A stretch of 64,000 nucleotides of DNA from Lachnospiraceae bacterium (GCA_029225065.1 JAQXVT010000027.1:1-64000), one strand, 5' to 3'; positions 44,697 to 53,197 are shown, numbered from the stretch's first letter. Notes: generated by a model not told the origin, from the sequence alone. Program-made: numbers and translations.

Positions 44697-45473
44697 ATGA
44701 AAACTGTAGATTTAAACTGTGATCTCGGAGAAAGCTTCGGAAATTATAAATGTGGTATGGATGAAGAGATTCTTCCTTTTATCACTTCTGCCAATGTAGC
44801 CTGCGGATTCCATGCATCAGATCCGGTTGTCATGAGCAAAACTGTAAAAAGTGCCGTAAAAAATCAGGTCCGCATCGGTGCACATCCGGGTTTTCCTGAT
44901 CTCGTCGGATTCGGACGTCGGAAAATGGACCTTTCACCGGCTGAGATCACTGCAATTACCCAGTATCAGATCGGCGCTTTAAAAGCCTTCTGCACAGCGG
45001 AAGGTACCACACTCCAGCACGTGAAGCCGCACGGTGCGCTTTACAATATGGCAGTAAAAGATGCCAAAATTGCGCAGGCAATCTGTGAGGGAATCGCTTC
45101 AGTCGATTCCTCCCTGATTCTCCTCGCTCCGGGCAGCAGTCAAATGACGATCGCCGCAAGGCAGATCGGCCTGAAAACGGCCAGTGAAGTGTTTGCCGAC
45201 CGCGCCTACGAGGAGGATGGTTCTCTCGTTGCCAGAAGCAAGCCGGGCGCAATGATCACCGATCCGGAGCTTGCAATCAGCCGGGTACTCCAGATGGTAG
45301 AAAAAGGCACCGTCATTTCCATCACCGGCAAAGAGATCGAACTTGCTGCAGATTCCATCTGCGTACACGGTGACAGCCCGGCCGCACTTACCTTTGTAAA
45401 AAATATCCGTCAGGCACTGGTTGATCATGGTATCCGCATCGCGTCGATTGAGGAAACTCTGCGGCAGCACTGA
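44697..45473 (+). CDS. pxpA: 5-oxoprolinase subunit A
   Basis: LamB/YcsF family subunit, 258 residues, required with PxpB and PxpC for 5-oxoproline hydrolysis. Diagnostic DLNCDLGESFG, ANVACGFHASDP, HPGFPDLVGFGRR and HVKPHGALYNM; the conserved Asp/His cluster suggests a metal-dependent deacetylase-like fold. GAGGAA precedes ATG 44697. Its presence makes the pxpA/B/C set complete. Confidence 0.95.
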   Translation: MKTVDLNCDLGESFGNYKCGMDEEILPFITSANVACGFHASDPVVMSKTVKSAVKNQVRIGAHPGFPDLVGFGRRKMDLSPAEITAITQYQIGALKAFCTAEGTTLQHVKPHGALYNMAVKDAKIAQAICEGIASVDSSLILLAPGSSQMTIAARQIGLKTASEVFADRAYEEDGSLVARSKPGAMITDPELAISRVLQMVEKGTVISITGKEIELAADSICVHGDSPAALTFVKNIRQALVDHGIRIASIEETLRQH

Positions 45474-45601
45474 AACATTCATCGAAGCTTCTTAATCCAT
45501 TACACGCCCCGCTCAGGAGCCTGTTCCCTGTAACTTTACAGGTCGATTCTTTAGGCATCCCGGGTCAATTTATTTCATTACATTCCAGGAGGTACCGTAC
45601 T

Positions 45602-46477
45602 ATGAGCCACACACTTGCATCTGCATCCATCAGCCCTGTCACAGAATCCATTGAGGATATCGTCCTGCGTCATTCCGGGCGCGGCATGAATATTCTCCAG
45701 AATTATCTGGACGCTCATTACTGCCGCCATGCAGCACAGCAGATCCTCTCTCTTCCAAAAGGGAACATTCTGCTTACAACGGGCTTTTACGTTGCCGGAC
45801 ACCCGGAAACAGACGGCCCTCTCGGTACGATCGCTCTTGCCAAAGCACTCGAGCGGCTTGGCTATACACCGGTCATCGTCACAGACCGCATCTGCAGCGG
45901 ACTTTTTGAGCCGGAAAATCTTTCCGTGGAATATGTTTCGGTTCATTCGGATGAAAAGGACTACTCGATGATCCTTGGAAAGTATGCTCCGGTATGCCTG
46001 ATCTCCATTGAGCGTTGCGGCCACAACCTCCAGAATGACTACGCAAATATGCGCGGAATCAGCATCTCCGACCAGACCGCCCCCATCGACAAAATGTTTG
46101 AGCTCGCTGCCGCATCCTCCATCCTCACAATCGGCATTGGAGACGGCGGAAACGAGATCGGCATGGGAAATTTAAAGGATATCATTTCTGAAAAGCTTGA
46201 TCTCGTTCCATGTACGGTTCCGGTGGACGATCTGATCATCGCGACAACCTCCAACTGGGGGGCCTATGCACTTGTGGCATATCTCGCACTCCTCTCGCAG
46301 TACGATCTCTTCCCGACGTATGAAAAGATTGCAGACTGCCTTTCCCGCATGGTATCACTTGGATGCGTCGACGGCGTTACCAAAAAGCCGGAAACCAGTG
46401 TGGATGGCTTCCCGCCGACAATCGAGAAAGAAATTGTGGAGGCACTGCTTGATGCTGCCATGGTTGGAGCTGCATAA
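45602..46477 (+). CDS. DUF4392 glutamate-cyclase-domain protein
   Basis: 291 residues resembling the C-terminal DUF4392 domain of eukaryotic D-glutamate cyclase. Blocks: LLTTGFYVAGHPETDGPLG, SIERCGHN, GIGDGGNEIGMGN and TTSNWGAYALVAYLA. GGAGG 6-7 nt upstream of ATG. Preceded by a 128-nt gap after pxpA without an obvious terminator, and followed by the operon terminator at 46504-46530. Interpretation as one half of a split D-glutamate cyclase is inference from domain pairing. Confidence 0.88.
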   Translation: MSHTLASASISPVTESIEDIVLRHSGRGMNILQNYLDAHYCRHAAQQILSLPKGNILLTTGFYVAGHPETDGPLGTIALAKALERLGYTPVIVTDRICSGLFEPENLSVEYVSVHSDEKDYSMILGKYAPVCLISIERCGHNLQNDYANMRGISISDQTAPIDKMFELAAASSILTIGIGDGGNEIGMGNLKDIISEKLDLVPCTVPVDDLIIATTSNWGAYALVAYLALLSQYDLFPTYEKIADCLSRMVSLGCVDGVTKKPETSVDGFPPTIEKEIVEALLDAAMVGAA

Positions 46478-46503
46478 AAAGTATTTCGTTCCGTACATAA
46501 AAA

Positions 46504-46530
46504 GCGGCCGTTTTTGCGGCCGCCCTTTTT
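46504..46530. terminator. Bidirectional terminator between the pxp operon and the spore protein gene
   Basis: GCGGCCG (46504-46510) pairs with CGGCCGC (46517-46523); T-rich on the plus strand (TTTTTCTTTT) and TTTTT on the minus strand as well. Confidence 0.9.
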
Positions 46531-46548
46531 CTTTTGTATTTTCGGTTG

Positions 46549-46836
46549 TTACTGCTGCATGCCGGAGCTCATCTGGCTGGTGCCGCCCATCTGACTGGAG
46601 CCACCCATCTGACTGGTGCCGCCCATCTGACCGTTTCCGGACATCTGGCGTTCCTGGTTTTCGATCATCTTTTTCACCATATAGCCGCCCACAGATCCGT
46701 TCTGCTTTGAGGTCAGGTTTCCGTTGTAGCCATCAGTAAGCGGTACTCCAAGCTCGCTTGCCACCTCAAATTTAAAACGATCCAGTGCTCCCTTTGCTTC
46801 CGGTACTGCTGCTGTGTTGGATGAACGATTTGTCAT
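46549..46836 (-). CDS. Alpha/beta-type small acid-soluble spore protein
   Basis: DNA-coating protein of dormant spores, 95 residues. Core signatures: ALDRFKFEVASELGV with the germination-protease site (E-V-A-S-E-L-G-V), then NGNLTSKQNGSVGGYMVKKMIE, the DNA-binding helix. Unusual C-terminal tail of about 28 residues with repeated GGTSQM/GGSSQM units. Perfect AAAGGAGG 9 nt before ATG 46836; the longer frame to 47013 is upstream noise. A sigma-G-like promoter lies 75-105 nt upstream. Confidence 0.95.
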   Translation of the reverse strand: MTNRSSNTAAVPEAKGALDRFKFEVASELGVPLTDGYNGNLTSKQNGSVGGYMVKKMIENQERQMSGNGQMGGTSQMGGSSQMGGTSQMSSGMQQ

Positions 46837-46911
46837 TGTAAAACGCCTCCTTTGTTTTCTTCTCTGATTTTTTATCGGTCTGGTGATTTGCAGCTTTTTC
46901 TGCTGCACTCC

Positions 46912-46940
46912 TAGTATGTGCAGGATCAGAAGATCTAAAC
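46912..46940 (-). promoter_or_regulatory. Sigma-G/F-type forespore promoter of the spore protein gene
   Basis: Minus strand: GTTTA (46936-46940), 17-nt spacer, CATACTA (46912-46918), which matches the forespore -10 consensus CATnnTA; the -35 matches at 4 of 5 positions. Confidence 0.55.
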
Positions 46941-47053
46941 TGGAAAAAATATACTGCGGATCTATCATACCGACAGAGTCCGCACCGTTTTGGAGATTAC
47001 TTCCAAGCAGCACTATTTATATAGCACTATTTCTAAAAAAACAAAAATAATGA

Positions 47054-47081
47054 TTGATTTTTTAGAAGCTTTTGCTATAAT
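47054..47081 (+). promoter_or_regulatory. Promoter of the methylglyoxal synthase homologue
   Basis: -35 TTGATT (47054-47059), 16-nt spacer, -10 TATAAT (47076-47081) with an extended -10 TG. Confidence 0.7.
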
Positions 47082-47121
47082 AGAATTGATATTTTAGGAA
47101 TTCAGAAAGGTTGGTACGAGG

Positions 47122-47532
47122 ATGAACATCGGTTTTATCGCACATAACAGCAAAAAAACCCTGATGGAGAATTTTTGTCTCGCTTATAAATATATCTTAT
47201 CAAAACACAATTTATACGCAACAGGGATTACAGGCAGAAGAATTGAAGAAGTTACAAACCTCCACGTATACAAGTTTCTTCCTGGAAGCGTCGGCGGAGA
47301 TAAACAGTTTATGGATATGATCGAGCGGAACTGCATGGATATGGTTATTTTCTTTTACAATCCGCTCATTACCAGCCCAAATACCGCAGATATCTACGCG
47401 ATCTCGCGCTGCTGCGACCAGTACAACATTCCGATGGCAACCAATATCGCCACCGCAGAGTCCCTGATTCTCGGACTTTCCCGCGGCGATCTCGACTGGC
47501 GTCTGAATATCCGCTCAAAGGATATGGATTGA
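47122..47532 (+). CDS. Methylglyoxal synthase homologue with altered active-site residues
   Basis: 136 residues, normal length for MgsA, which turns dihydroxyacetone phosphate into methylglyoxal and phosphate. Fold markers are clear: FIAHNSKK, LYATGITG, GSVGGDKQ, NIPMATNIATAES. The catalytic Asp of GGD is kept, but compared with E. coli MgsA three other acting positions read Asn: AHN for AHD (Asp20), YNPL for WDPL (Asp91) and PNTAD for PHDPD (His98). Activity may therefore be changed or lost. AAAGG ahead of ATG 47122; own promoter and terminator. Confidence 0.85.
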   Translation: MNIGFIAHNSKKTLMENFCLAYKYILSKHNLYATGITGRRIEEVTNLHVYKFLPGSVGGDKQFMDMIERNCMDMVIFFYNPLITSPNTADIYAISRCCDQYNIPMATNIATAESLILGLSRGDLDWRLNIRSKDMD

Positions 47533-47572
47533 GCCTGCAGAGACTGTTTTTTCGATTTAACAGAAGATAAAT

Positions 47573-47632
47573 AAAAAATTCCTGACCGAATCAATTCTGA
47601 TGTACGAATTGCTTTTCTGTCAGGAATTTTTT
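47573..47632. terminator. Bidirectional terminator with perfect 14-bp arms
   Basis: Arms 47573-47586 and 47619-47632 are perfectly complementary (AAAAAATTCCTGAC/GTCAGGAATTTTTT), giving six T on either strand; an inner CAATTC/GAATTG pairing sits in the loop. Ends the mgsA-like gene. The next 180 nt up to 47811 hold no gene that I can support. Confidence 0.9.
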
Positions 47633-47810
47633 CTTCTATTATTTATTATATATAGTATAGAATATAGACATCCTTTTATTGTCTCGATATGCCTTCCATA
47701 TACCGCTGCCACATCATCTTCAGTACAGTCCGTCGAATTTCTGAATCAGTCTGCTGAAGCGCCCCTGTTTCTGTCAGACACTCGTTTTCAGCATACTGCT
47801 TTCATATAGA

Positions 47811-48233
47811 TTACATATCAATGCTTCCAGTTACTTCCTCGTTGATTACGTAGTAAGCTTTGTTCTCTTCCGGCTTGAGGTACAGGGTTACGCTCTTCAT
47901 ATCGCCGACTTTATTCTTCAGCTCTTTTGTCCAGATCTCTTTTACCTGCTTCATCAGATCCTCTTTGTTGATCTCTTTTCCAAGATACTGAAGATATACC
48001 GTCTCAGCAACGGCCTTCTTTGCAGTGGTCGTTTTCTTCTTTGCCGGAGCCTGCTCTACTGCTGTCTCTACAGCCTTTACAACTTCCTCTTTTACCTTCT
48101 CAACCGGAGCTGCTGCTGCCTTTACCGTCTCAGTTGCTGCCTCTGCTACTTTCTCTACGGTCTTTACAGCTGCCTCTGCAGTCTTTGCTGCTTTCGTCTT
48201 AGCTGCTGCCTTAGTTGTTGACGTTTTTCTCAT
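47811..48233 (-). CDS. DUF6465 family protein with Ala/Lys-rich N-terminus
   Basis: 140 residues. The first 70 are an Ala/Lys/Thr/Glu/Val repeat region (AAKTKAAKTAEAAVKTVEKV, TETVKAAAAPVEKV) reminiscent of phasin- or histone-tail-like segments; the last 70 form a small conserved domain with VYLQYLGKEINKEDLMKQVKE and SVTLYLKPEENKAYYVIN. No signal peptide. GAGGAGG 8 nt upstream of ATG 48233; the longer frame to 48314 is rejected. Function unknown; DUF6465 proteins are widespread in Lachnospiraceae. Confidence 0.85.
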   Translation of the reverse strand: MRKTSTTKAAAKTKAAKTAEAAVKTVEKVAEAATETVKAAAAPVEKVKEEVVKAVETAVEQAPAKKKTTTAKKAVAETVYLQYLGKEINKEDLMKQVKEIWTKELKNKVGDMKSVTLYLKPEENKAYYVINEEVTGSIDM

Positions 48234-48290
48234 AATAAATTTCCTCCTCATAATTCTACTCGTCCAGTCTTTCCTTTTTATGTCAATTGA

Positions 48291-48319
48291 ATCATATAAC
48301 AATTCAGGGGACATTGCAA
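48291..48319 (-). promoter_or_regulatory. Promoter of the DUF6465 gene
   Basis: Minus strand: TTGCAA (48314-48319), 17-nt spacer, TATGAT (48291-48296). Confidence 0.65.
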
Positions 48320-48411
48320 GCCAAAAATTTCGCGTAAAATCAGCGTTTTCGGTGTATTCTGCCTAATATGACGCAGCGACTTTTCCCGATTTTTTGCAAA
48401 AAGTGACAAAT

Positions 48412-50469
48412 TTACAGACTGATTCGTCCTTTTTGACGCTGTAAGAGCTGGTCATACCGTCTCTTAAGCGAGGCATTCTCTTCTCGCTTAAGTTTCGGGT
48501 CCTCCTTCAGGAGTCTGCCGACCGCTTCGTTCGCCTGCTGCAAAGTGTCCGCATCTGAATAAATATCCGCCAGCGCAAAATCCAGCATACCGCTCTGACG
48601 CACGCCGAACAGATCTCCCGGTCCGCGCAGCTGCATATCGCGGTTCGCAATCTCGAATCCGTCGTTCGATTTGCACAGAATATCAAGCCGCTCGCGGATG
48701 TGCTTTCCATCGAGCTTGTGCATAAAAATACAATACGACTGTGCGCCTCCGCGGCCGACGCGCCCCCGCAACTGGTGCAGCTGCGCCAGACCGAACCGCT
48801 CGGAATTCTCCACCATCATCACCGTCGCATTCGGCACATTGACACCGACCTCGATGACCGTCGTCGATACGAGTACCTGAATCTCATTTGCCAGGAAGCG
48901 CTCCATGATCTCATTTTTTTCCTTCGGCTTCATCTTCCCATGCAGATACTCGATGCAAAACGCCGGCGGAAGCTCCGTGCGCAGCACCTCCGTGTACTCC
49001 ACCACGTTCTCCGCATCCATCGCTTCGCTCTCCTCCACCATCGGGCAGATGACGTACGCCTGATGGCCCGCCTCGACTTCTTTTCGGATAAATTCATACG
49101 CCTTTTTCCGAAAAGAAACGTCTACAACACAGTTTTTAATCGGAAGACGGTTTGCCGGCATCTCGTTGATGACAGAGATGTCCAGATCACCGTAGAGAAT
49201 CACGGCGAGGGTCCGCGGAATCGGCGTCGCACTCATGACGATCGTATGCGGAAAGATCCCTTTTTCGGACAGCATCTCCCTCTGCCGCACACCAAAACGA
49301 TGCTGTTCATCGGTGATGACAAGTGCCAGAGAATGGTAATTCACCTTCTCCTGAATCAAGGCATGCGTTCCGATGATTATAGAAGCCTCTCCGGACTCAA
49401 TTTTTGCATAGGCTTCCCGCTTCTGCTTCGCGGTCATCGAACCTGTCAGCAGCACCGCCTGAAATGCAAAGCCGTTTTTCTCCATCAGCTCCTGAAACGA
49501 CGCATAATGCTGTCTTGCGAGCACCTCCGTCGGAACCATCAGTGCACTTTGGAATCCGTTCGCCGCCGTCATCACCATGGCCAGAATCGAGACGATCGTC
49601 TTGCCGGATCCTACATCTCCCTGAATCAGCCGTGCCATCACGGTGTTTTGCTGCAGCTCTTCCCGGATCGTCTCCCAGACGCGTTTCTGCGCCCCGGTCA
49701 GCGAATACGGCAAACTCTTAATCAATGTCTCCGGCTCCGGCACTTCATGGATCTCAAACTGATTCTGCTCCTTCTGGCGGGCATCCTTTAAGCCGCGCAG
49801 CTGTAATAAAAAGAAGAAAAACTCATCAAACACCAGACGCTTCCTCGCCTCGCGCAGCCCCTCCTCTGACTTCGGAAAATGAATCTGCTCCAGGGAGAAA
49901 TTGTACTCTGCCAGCTGGTATCTTTCCCGGATTTCCTCCGGAAGATGTTCCGCCAGAAGTCCGCGGTGCTCCAGCACCTGTCGGATCGCTTTTGTGACCA
50001 TCTGGTTTGTCATTCCCTTCACCAACGTATAGACCGGCAGCATCGTCCCAAGCACTGCCTGATACTGTTCCGGCTTAAAGACAGATGGCTGCTCCAGTGT
50101 AAGGCGGTTCTTCGCCTTGATCCTTCCACGGAAAATGTAGGGAACCCCGCTGCGCAGTGAGTTTTTCAGATACGGCATATTAAACCAGCTGACCAGAATC
50201 GTCTCCATTCCGTCGCCAAACAGCCCTGTCGTGATCGAGAGGCCTCTTACGTACCGCGTCTGCAGCGGAGAGGCCAGGCGGCCAAATACGGCCACGTACA
50301 TCCCTTCTTTTAATTCTGCAACCGGAACCGGCGTCTCGTACCGTTCATACTCACGCGGATAATAATGAACCAGGTCTTCCAGCGTCTCGATTCCCGCCTT
50401 TTCAAAGGTCTGCTTTGTCTTTGCCCCGATCCCCTTTAAGGAATCGATCGGTGCATCCAGATTCGTCAT
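48412..50469 (-). CDS. recG: ATP-dependent DNA helicase RecG
   Basis: Branch-migration helicase that remodels stalled forks and Holliday junctions, 685 residues. N-terminal wedge/OB domain (LKGIGAKTKQTFEKAGI ... GMYVAVFGRL), then superfamily 2 motifs: LIQGDVGSGKTIVSILAM (Walker A), ITDEQHRFG (the DEQH box), MSATPIPRTLA, STTVIEVGVNVPNA and QLRGRVGRG. AAAGGAATGAGAG precedes ATG. Downstream of fakA with a hairpin in the 131-nt gap. Confidence 0.97.
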   Translation of the reverse strand: MTNLDAPIDSLKGIGAKTKQTFEKAGIETLEDLVHYYPREYERYETPVPVAELKEGMYVAVFGRLASPLQTRYVRGLSITTGLFGDGMETILVSWFNMPYLKNSLRSGVPYIFRGRIKAKNRLTLEQPSVFKPEQYQAVLGTMLPVYTLVKGMTNQMVTKAIRQVLEHRGLLAEHLPEEIRERYQLAEYNFSLEQIHFPKSEEGLREARKRLVFDEFFFFLLQLRGLKDARQKEQNQFEIHEVPEPETLIKSLPYSLTGAQKRVWETIREELQQNTVMARLIQGDVGSGKTIVSILAMVMTAANGFQSALMVPTEVLARQHYASFQELMEKNGFAFQAVLLTGSMTAKQKREAYAKIESGEASIIIGTHALIQEKVNYHSLALVITDEQHRFGVRQREMLSEKGIFPHTIVMSATPIPRTLAVILYGDLDISVINEMPANRLPIKNCVVDVSFRKKAYEFIRKEVEAGHQAYVICPMVEESEAMDAENVVEYTEVLRTELPPAFCIEYLHGKMKPKEKNEIMERFLANEIQVLVSTTVIEVGVNVPNATVMMVENSERFGLAQLHQLRGRVGRGGAQSYCIFMHKLDGKHIRERLDILCKSNDGFEIANRDMQLRGPGDLFGVRQSGMLDFALADIYSDADTLQQANEAVGRLLKEDPKLKREENASLKRRYDQLLQRQKGRISL

Positions 50470-50559
50470 TTTCTCTCATTCCTTTCCCGTCATTGAGCCA
50501 CGCAGCCTTGCAGAAAACTTTCCTGACTCGGCTAAAAGGACTGCCTGATTTGCCGAAAA

Positions 50560-50593
50560 TGCCCCGGGCTTTCCTTTTTGAAAAGCCGGGGCA
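50560..50593 (-). terminator. Hairpin between fakA and recG
   Basis: TGCCCCGG-CTTT type stem: arms 50582-50593 and 50560-50572 (one bulged base). Followed on the minus strand by TTTT only, so probably a leaky terminator that reduces recG expression. Confidence 0.6.
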
Positions 50594-50600
50594 CATTCTC

Positions 50601-52289
50601 TTACTCTACACTGATAATATAATAATAGATCGGCTGGCCGCCGTAATTCAGCTCAACGTCGCAGTCCGGATATGCCTTCGCAATGCGCTCATGAAGTGCT
50701 TCTGCCTCTTCCTCTTTCATGTCCTCGCCGTAATAAATACTGATCAGCTCAGATTCATCATCCATCATCAGCGCAACGGTCTCTTCCGCTACCGGATCAA
50801 TGTCCTTGCCGACCGCAAGAATCGCATGATCACCGACACCCATGATATCACCTGCGTGGATCACCTTCTCATCGATATGCGTATCTCTTACCGCATACGT
50901 CAGCTGGCCGGTCTTCACATGGCTGATCTCCTCTTCCATCGCCTGTGCATTCTCCTCCGGTGTCTTCTCCGGAACGTAATTGATGACCGCGGTGATCCCC
51001 TGCGGCACCGTCTTCGTCGGCACGACGATGATCTTCTTATCCTCGGTCAGATCACGCGCCTGATTTGCTGCGAGAATGATATTTTTGTTGTTCGGGAAAA
51101 TGAAGATCGTATCTGCATTCACCTTCTCAATCGCATTGAGCATATCCTCAGTGCTCGGGTTCATCGTCTGTCCGCCCTCGATCAGGTAGTCTACACCGAG
51201 ATCCCGGAAGATCTCTGCGATTCCCTCACCGATCGAAACTGAAATGAAACCAACCGGCTTACGCTCTTTTACTTCCTGCTCCGCTTTTTCCTGTGCGGCT
51301 TTCTTCTCCGCCTCTTTTTTCTCGGACTCTTTAAACAGCTTCTCCTTGTGCTCCTCGCGCATGTTGTCGATCTTCATGCTGGTGAGGGAGCCGTAGGTCA
51401 GCGCTTTCTGGATTGCAAGTCCCGGATCATTTGTATGCACATGTACCTTTACAATACCGTCATCGGAAACAACCACGATCGAATCTCCGATGGACTCAAG
51501 ATACGCCTTGAAAGAAAGCTCTGTCTCATGCGTGTACTCTTTTTCCAGTAAGATGATAAACTCGGTACAGTAGCCATACCGGATCTCTGCCGGAGCCTCC
51601 GCCTCAGCAGCCTTTTCCGCACCTGCCTTCGCGCCGCTGCCCGCTTCGATCGTATAATCTACCTCTTTGCCGCAGAACGCGTCATAAGCACCTTTCAGCA
51701 CCTGGAGCAGTCCCTGTCCGCCGGAATCCACAACGCCCGCCTCTTTTAATACCGGGAGCATTTCCGGTGTCTGATTCAGCACTTCTTCGCTGCGGCGGAT
51801 GACTTCCTTCAGCATCGTATCCAGATCAAGATCCGGATTTTCCTCCAGAAGCGCTACCGCACGGTCTGCGCCGCCGCGCGCTACAGTAAGGATTGTTCCC
51901 TCCTTCGGCTTCATAACAGCCTTATATGCCGTCTCAACCGCCTTCTGGAACGCAGATGCAAGAACAACGGTATCGATCTCCTTTTCGCCGCGGATGATCT
52001 TCGTAAATCCACGCAGCAGCTGGGAAAGAATAACGCCGGAGTTTCCGCGCGCACCGCGCAGGGAACCCGAGGATACCGCTTTTGCAAAGGTCTCCATCGT
52101 AATATTCTCAAGTCCTGCTACTTCTTTTGCCGCGGACATGATCGTCAGTGTCATGTTTGTACCGGTATCGCCATCCGGCACCGGGAAAACGTTCAGTTCA
52201 TTAATCCACTCTTTTTTTGCTTCCAGATTTTTCGCACCTGCAAGGAACATCCTTGCGCACAATGATGCATCAATCGTATTTATCTTCAC
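50601..52289 (-). CDS. DAK2/FakA-type kinase domain protein (YloV-like)
   Basis: 562 residues. N-terminal DAK2 (dihydroxyacetone-kinase-like) ATP-binding domain (about 10-210) with FPVPDGDTGTNMTLT and GARGNSGVILSQLLRG; the remainder is the FakA C-terminal/DegV-like half, with SVGEGIAEIFRDLG and NKNIILAANQA. FakA phosphorylates fatty acids presented by a FakB (DegV family) protein; no fakB is in this window. A Lys/Glu/Ala-rich charged linker lies at about 330-350. Starts 14 nt after asp23. Confidence 0.93.
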   Translation of the reverse strand: MKINTIDASLCARMFLAGAKNLEAKKEWINELNVFPVPDGDTGTNMTLTIMSAAKEVAGLENITMETFAKAVSSGSLRGARGNSGVILSQLLRGFTKIIRGEKEIDTVVLASAFQKAVETAYKAVMKPKEGTILTVARGGADRAVALLEENPDLDLDTMLKEVIRRSEEVLNQTPEMLPVLKEAGVVDSGGQGLLQVLKGAYDAFCGKEVDYTIEAGSGAKAGAEKAAEAEAPAEIRYGYCTEFIILLEKEYTHETELSFKAYLESIGDSIVVVSDDGIVKVHVHTNDPGLAIQKALTYGSLTSMKIDNMREEHKEKLFKESEKKEAEKKAAQEKAEQEVKERKPVGFISVSIGEGIAEIFRDLGVDYLIEGGQTMNPSTEDMLNAIEKVNADTIFIFPNNKNIILAANQARDLTEDKKIIVVPTKTVPQGITAVINYVPEKTPEENAQAMEEEISHVKTGQLTYAVRDTHIDEKVIHAGDIMGVGDHAILAVGKDIDPVAEETVALMMDDESELISIYYGEDMKEEEAEALHERIAKAYPDCDVELNYGGQPIYYYIISVE

Positions 52290-52303
52290 TTGGCAGCTCC
52301 TCC

Positions 52304-52660
52304 TTAATCAATCACTCTGACGCCTTCGACGTACATGTTGATCTTCTCTACTTCCATTCCAGTAAACTCTTCCACCCGGTATTTTACACTGCCAAACAGA
52401 TTGTCCGCTACCGCTGAAATGCTGACTCCGTAAGAAACGATTACGTGAAAATCGATTGTGATCTTATTGTCCTCGATCTTTACGTTCAGGCCTCTTTCCA
52501 GGCTGTCCCTTTTCAGAAGGCGCACCAGTCCATCCTTTACATTGACAATTGCCATTCCGACAATTCCGAAGCACTCAACAGCAACGCTTCCCGCATACGT
52601 AGCGATTACGTTCGGGTCAATTACGATTGAGCCAAGCTCATTGCTCATACGTCCTTTCAT
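52304..52660 (-). CDS. Asp23/Gls24 family envelope stress response protein (YloU-like)
   Basis: 118 residues; Asp23/Gls24 domain with GSIVIDPNVIATYAGSVAVE, KITIDFHVIVSYGVSISAVA and the C-terminal VNMYVEGVRV-like end (INMYVEGVRVID). Membrane-proximal scaffold in other Firmicutes; exact role unknown. Always next to fakA and opposite rpmB in this phylum, as here. Start 52660 is chosen because GGAGG lies 9 nt upstream. Confidence 0.93.
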   Translation of the reverse strand: MKGRMSNELGSIVIDPNVIATYAGSVAVECFGIVGMAIVNVKDGLVRLLKRDSLERGLNVKIEDNKITIDFHVIVSYGVSISAVADNLFGSVKYRVEEFTGMEVEKINMYVEGVRVID

Positions 52661-52824
52661 AGACAGAAACCTCCATTTATCATTATTCATCCTTACTTCT
52701 GCGCGGCATGTAGCATCAGCCAGAGCCGTTTTGGCACACAGCCATTCTTTGCTGTCTGATTCTGCCCCGTTTCTTATCTCCCGCCACGCACAGTATGTCT
52801 ATATTAACAGGATAATTCCTATCC

Positions 52825-52852
52825 ATTTTACCAGAAATACACATAAATGCAA
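52825..52852 (-). promoter_or_regulatory. Promoter of the asp23-fakA operon
   Basis: Minus strand: TTGCAT (52847-52852), 16-nt spacer, extended -10 TGGTAAAAT (TAAAAT at 52825-52830). The remaining intergenic sequence to 52661 is a leader of about 155 nt in which I see no known riboswitch. Confidence 0.7.
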
Positions 52853-52900
52853 TGAAATATTTGTTTCTTTTAAAAATATTTGAGTTTTTGAAATTTTTGC

Positions 52901-52929
52901 TTGCAAAAACAAATCATATCTGATAGAAT
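52901..52929 (+). promoter_or_regulatory. Promoter of rpmB
   Basis: -35 TTGCAA (52901-52906), 17-nt spacer, -10 TAGAAT (52924-52929). Confidence 0.75.
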
Positions 52930-52992
52930 ATCTTTGCTGTGAGTCTGAATATCGTGTTTTTCGGACTTAATAATGATCAAGGAGGTGCAATC

Positions 52993-53181
52993 ATGGCTAA
53001 ATGTGCTATTTGTGATAAAGGTGTTCATTTCGGAAATAATGTGAGTCATTCACATAGAAGAAGCAACAAGATGTGGAGATCCAACATCCAGCATGTAAAG
53101 GTGAAAACCGAATGCGGAGCTGCTAAGAAAATGTACGTTTGTACTTCTTGCTTAAGATCCGGAAAAGTTGAAAGAGCTTAA
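52993..53181 (+). CDS. rpmB: Large-subunit ribosomal protein bL28
   Basis: 62 residues. Zinc-binding form with CxxC pairs (KCAICDKG and VCTSCLRSG) and the family markers FGNNVSHSHRRSNK and WRSNIQHVKV. ATG 52993 has AAGGAGGTG 6 nt upstream; the ORF upstream to 52939 is not used. Divergent from asp23-fakA-recG, the standard arrangement; single gene closed by the terminator at 53198-53230. Confidence 0.98.
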   Translation: MAKCAICDKGVHFGNNVSHSHRRSNKMWRSNIQHVKVKTECGAAKKMYVCTSCLRSGKVERA

Positions 53182-53197
53182 TTTTGTTTATACAAGG

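Noticed and set aside
47600-47809. Plus-strand ORF of 69 codons after the mgsA-like gene
   Set aside because: Begins inside the terminator hairpin, lacks a ribosome-binding site and shows no family features.
48700-49791. Plus-strand open frame of 363 codons
   Set aside because: Antisense to recG; basic, low-complexity product without domains.
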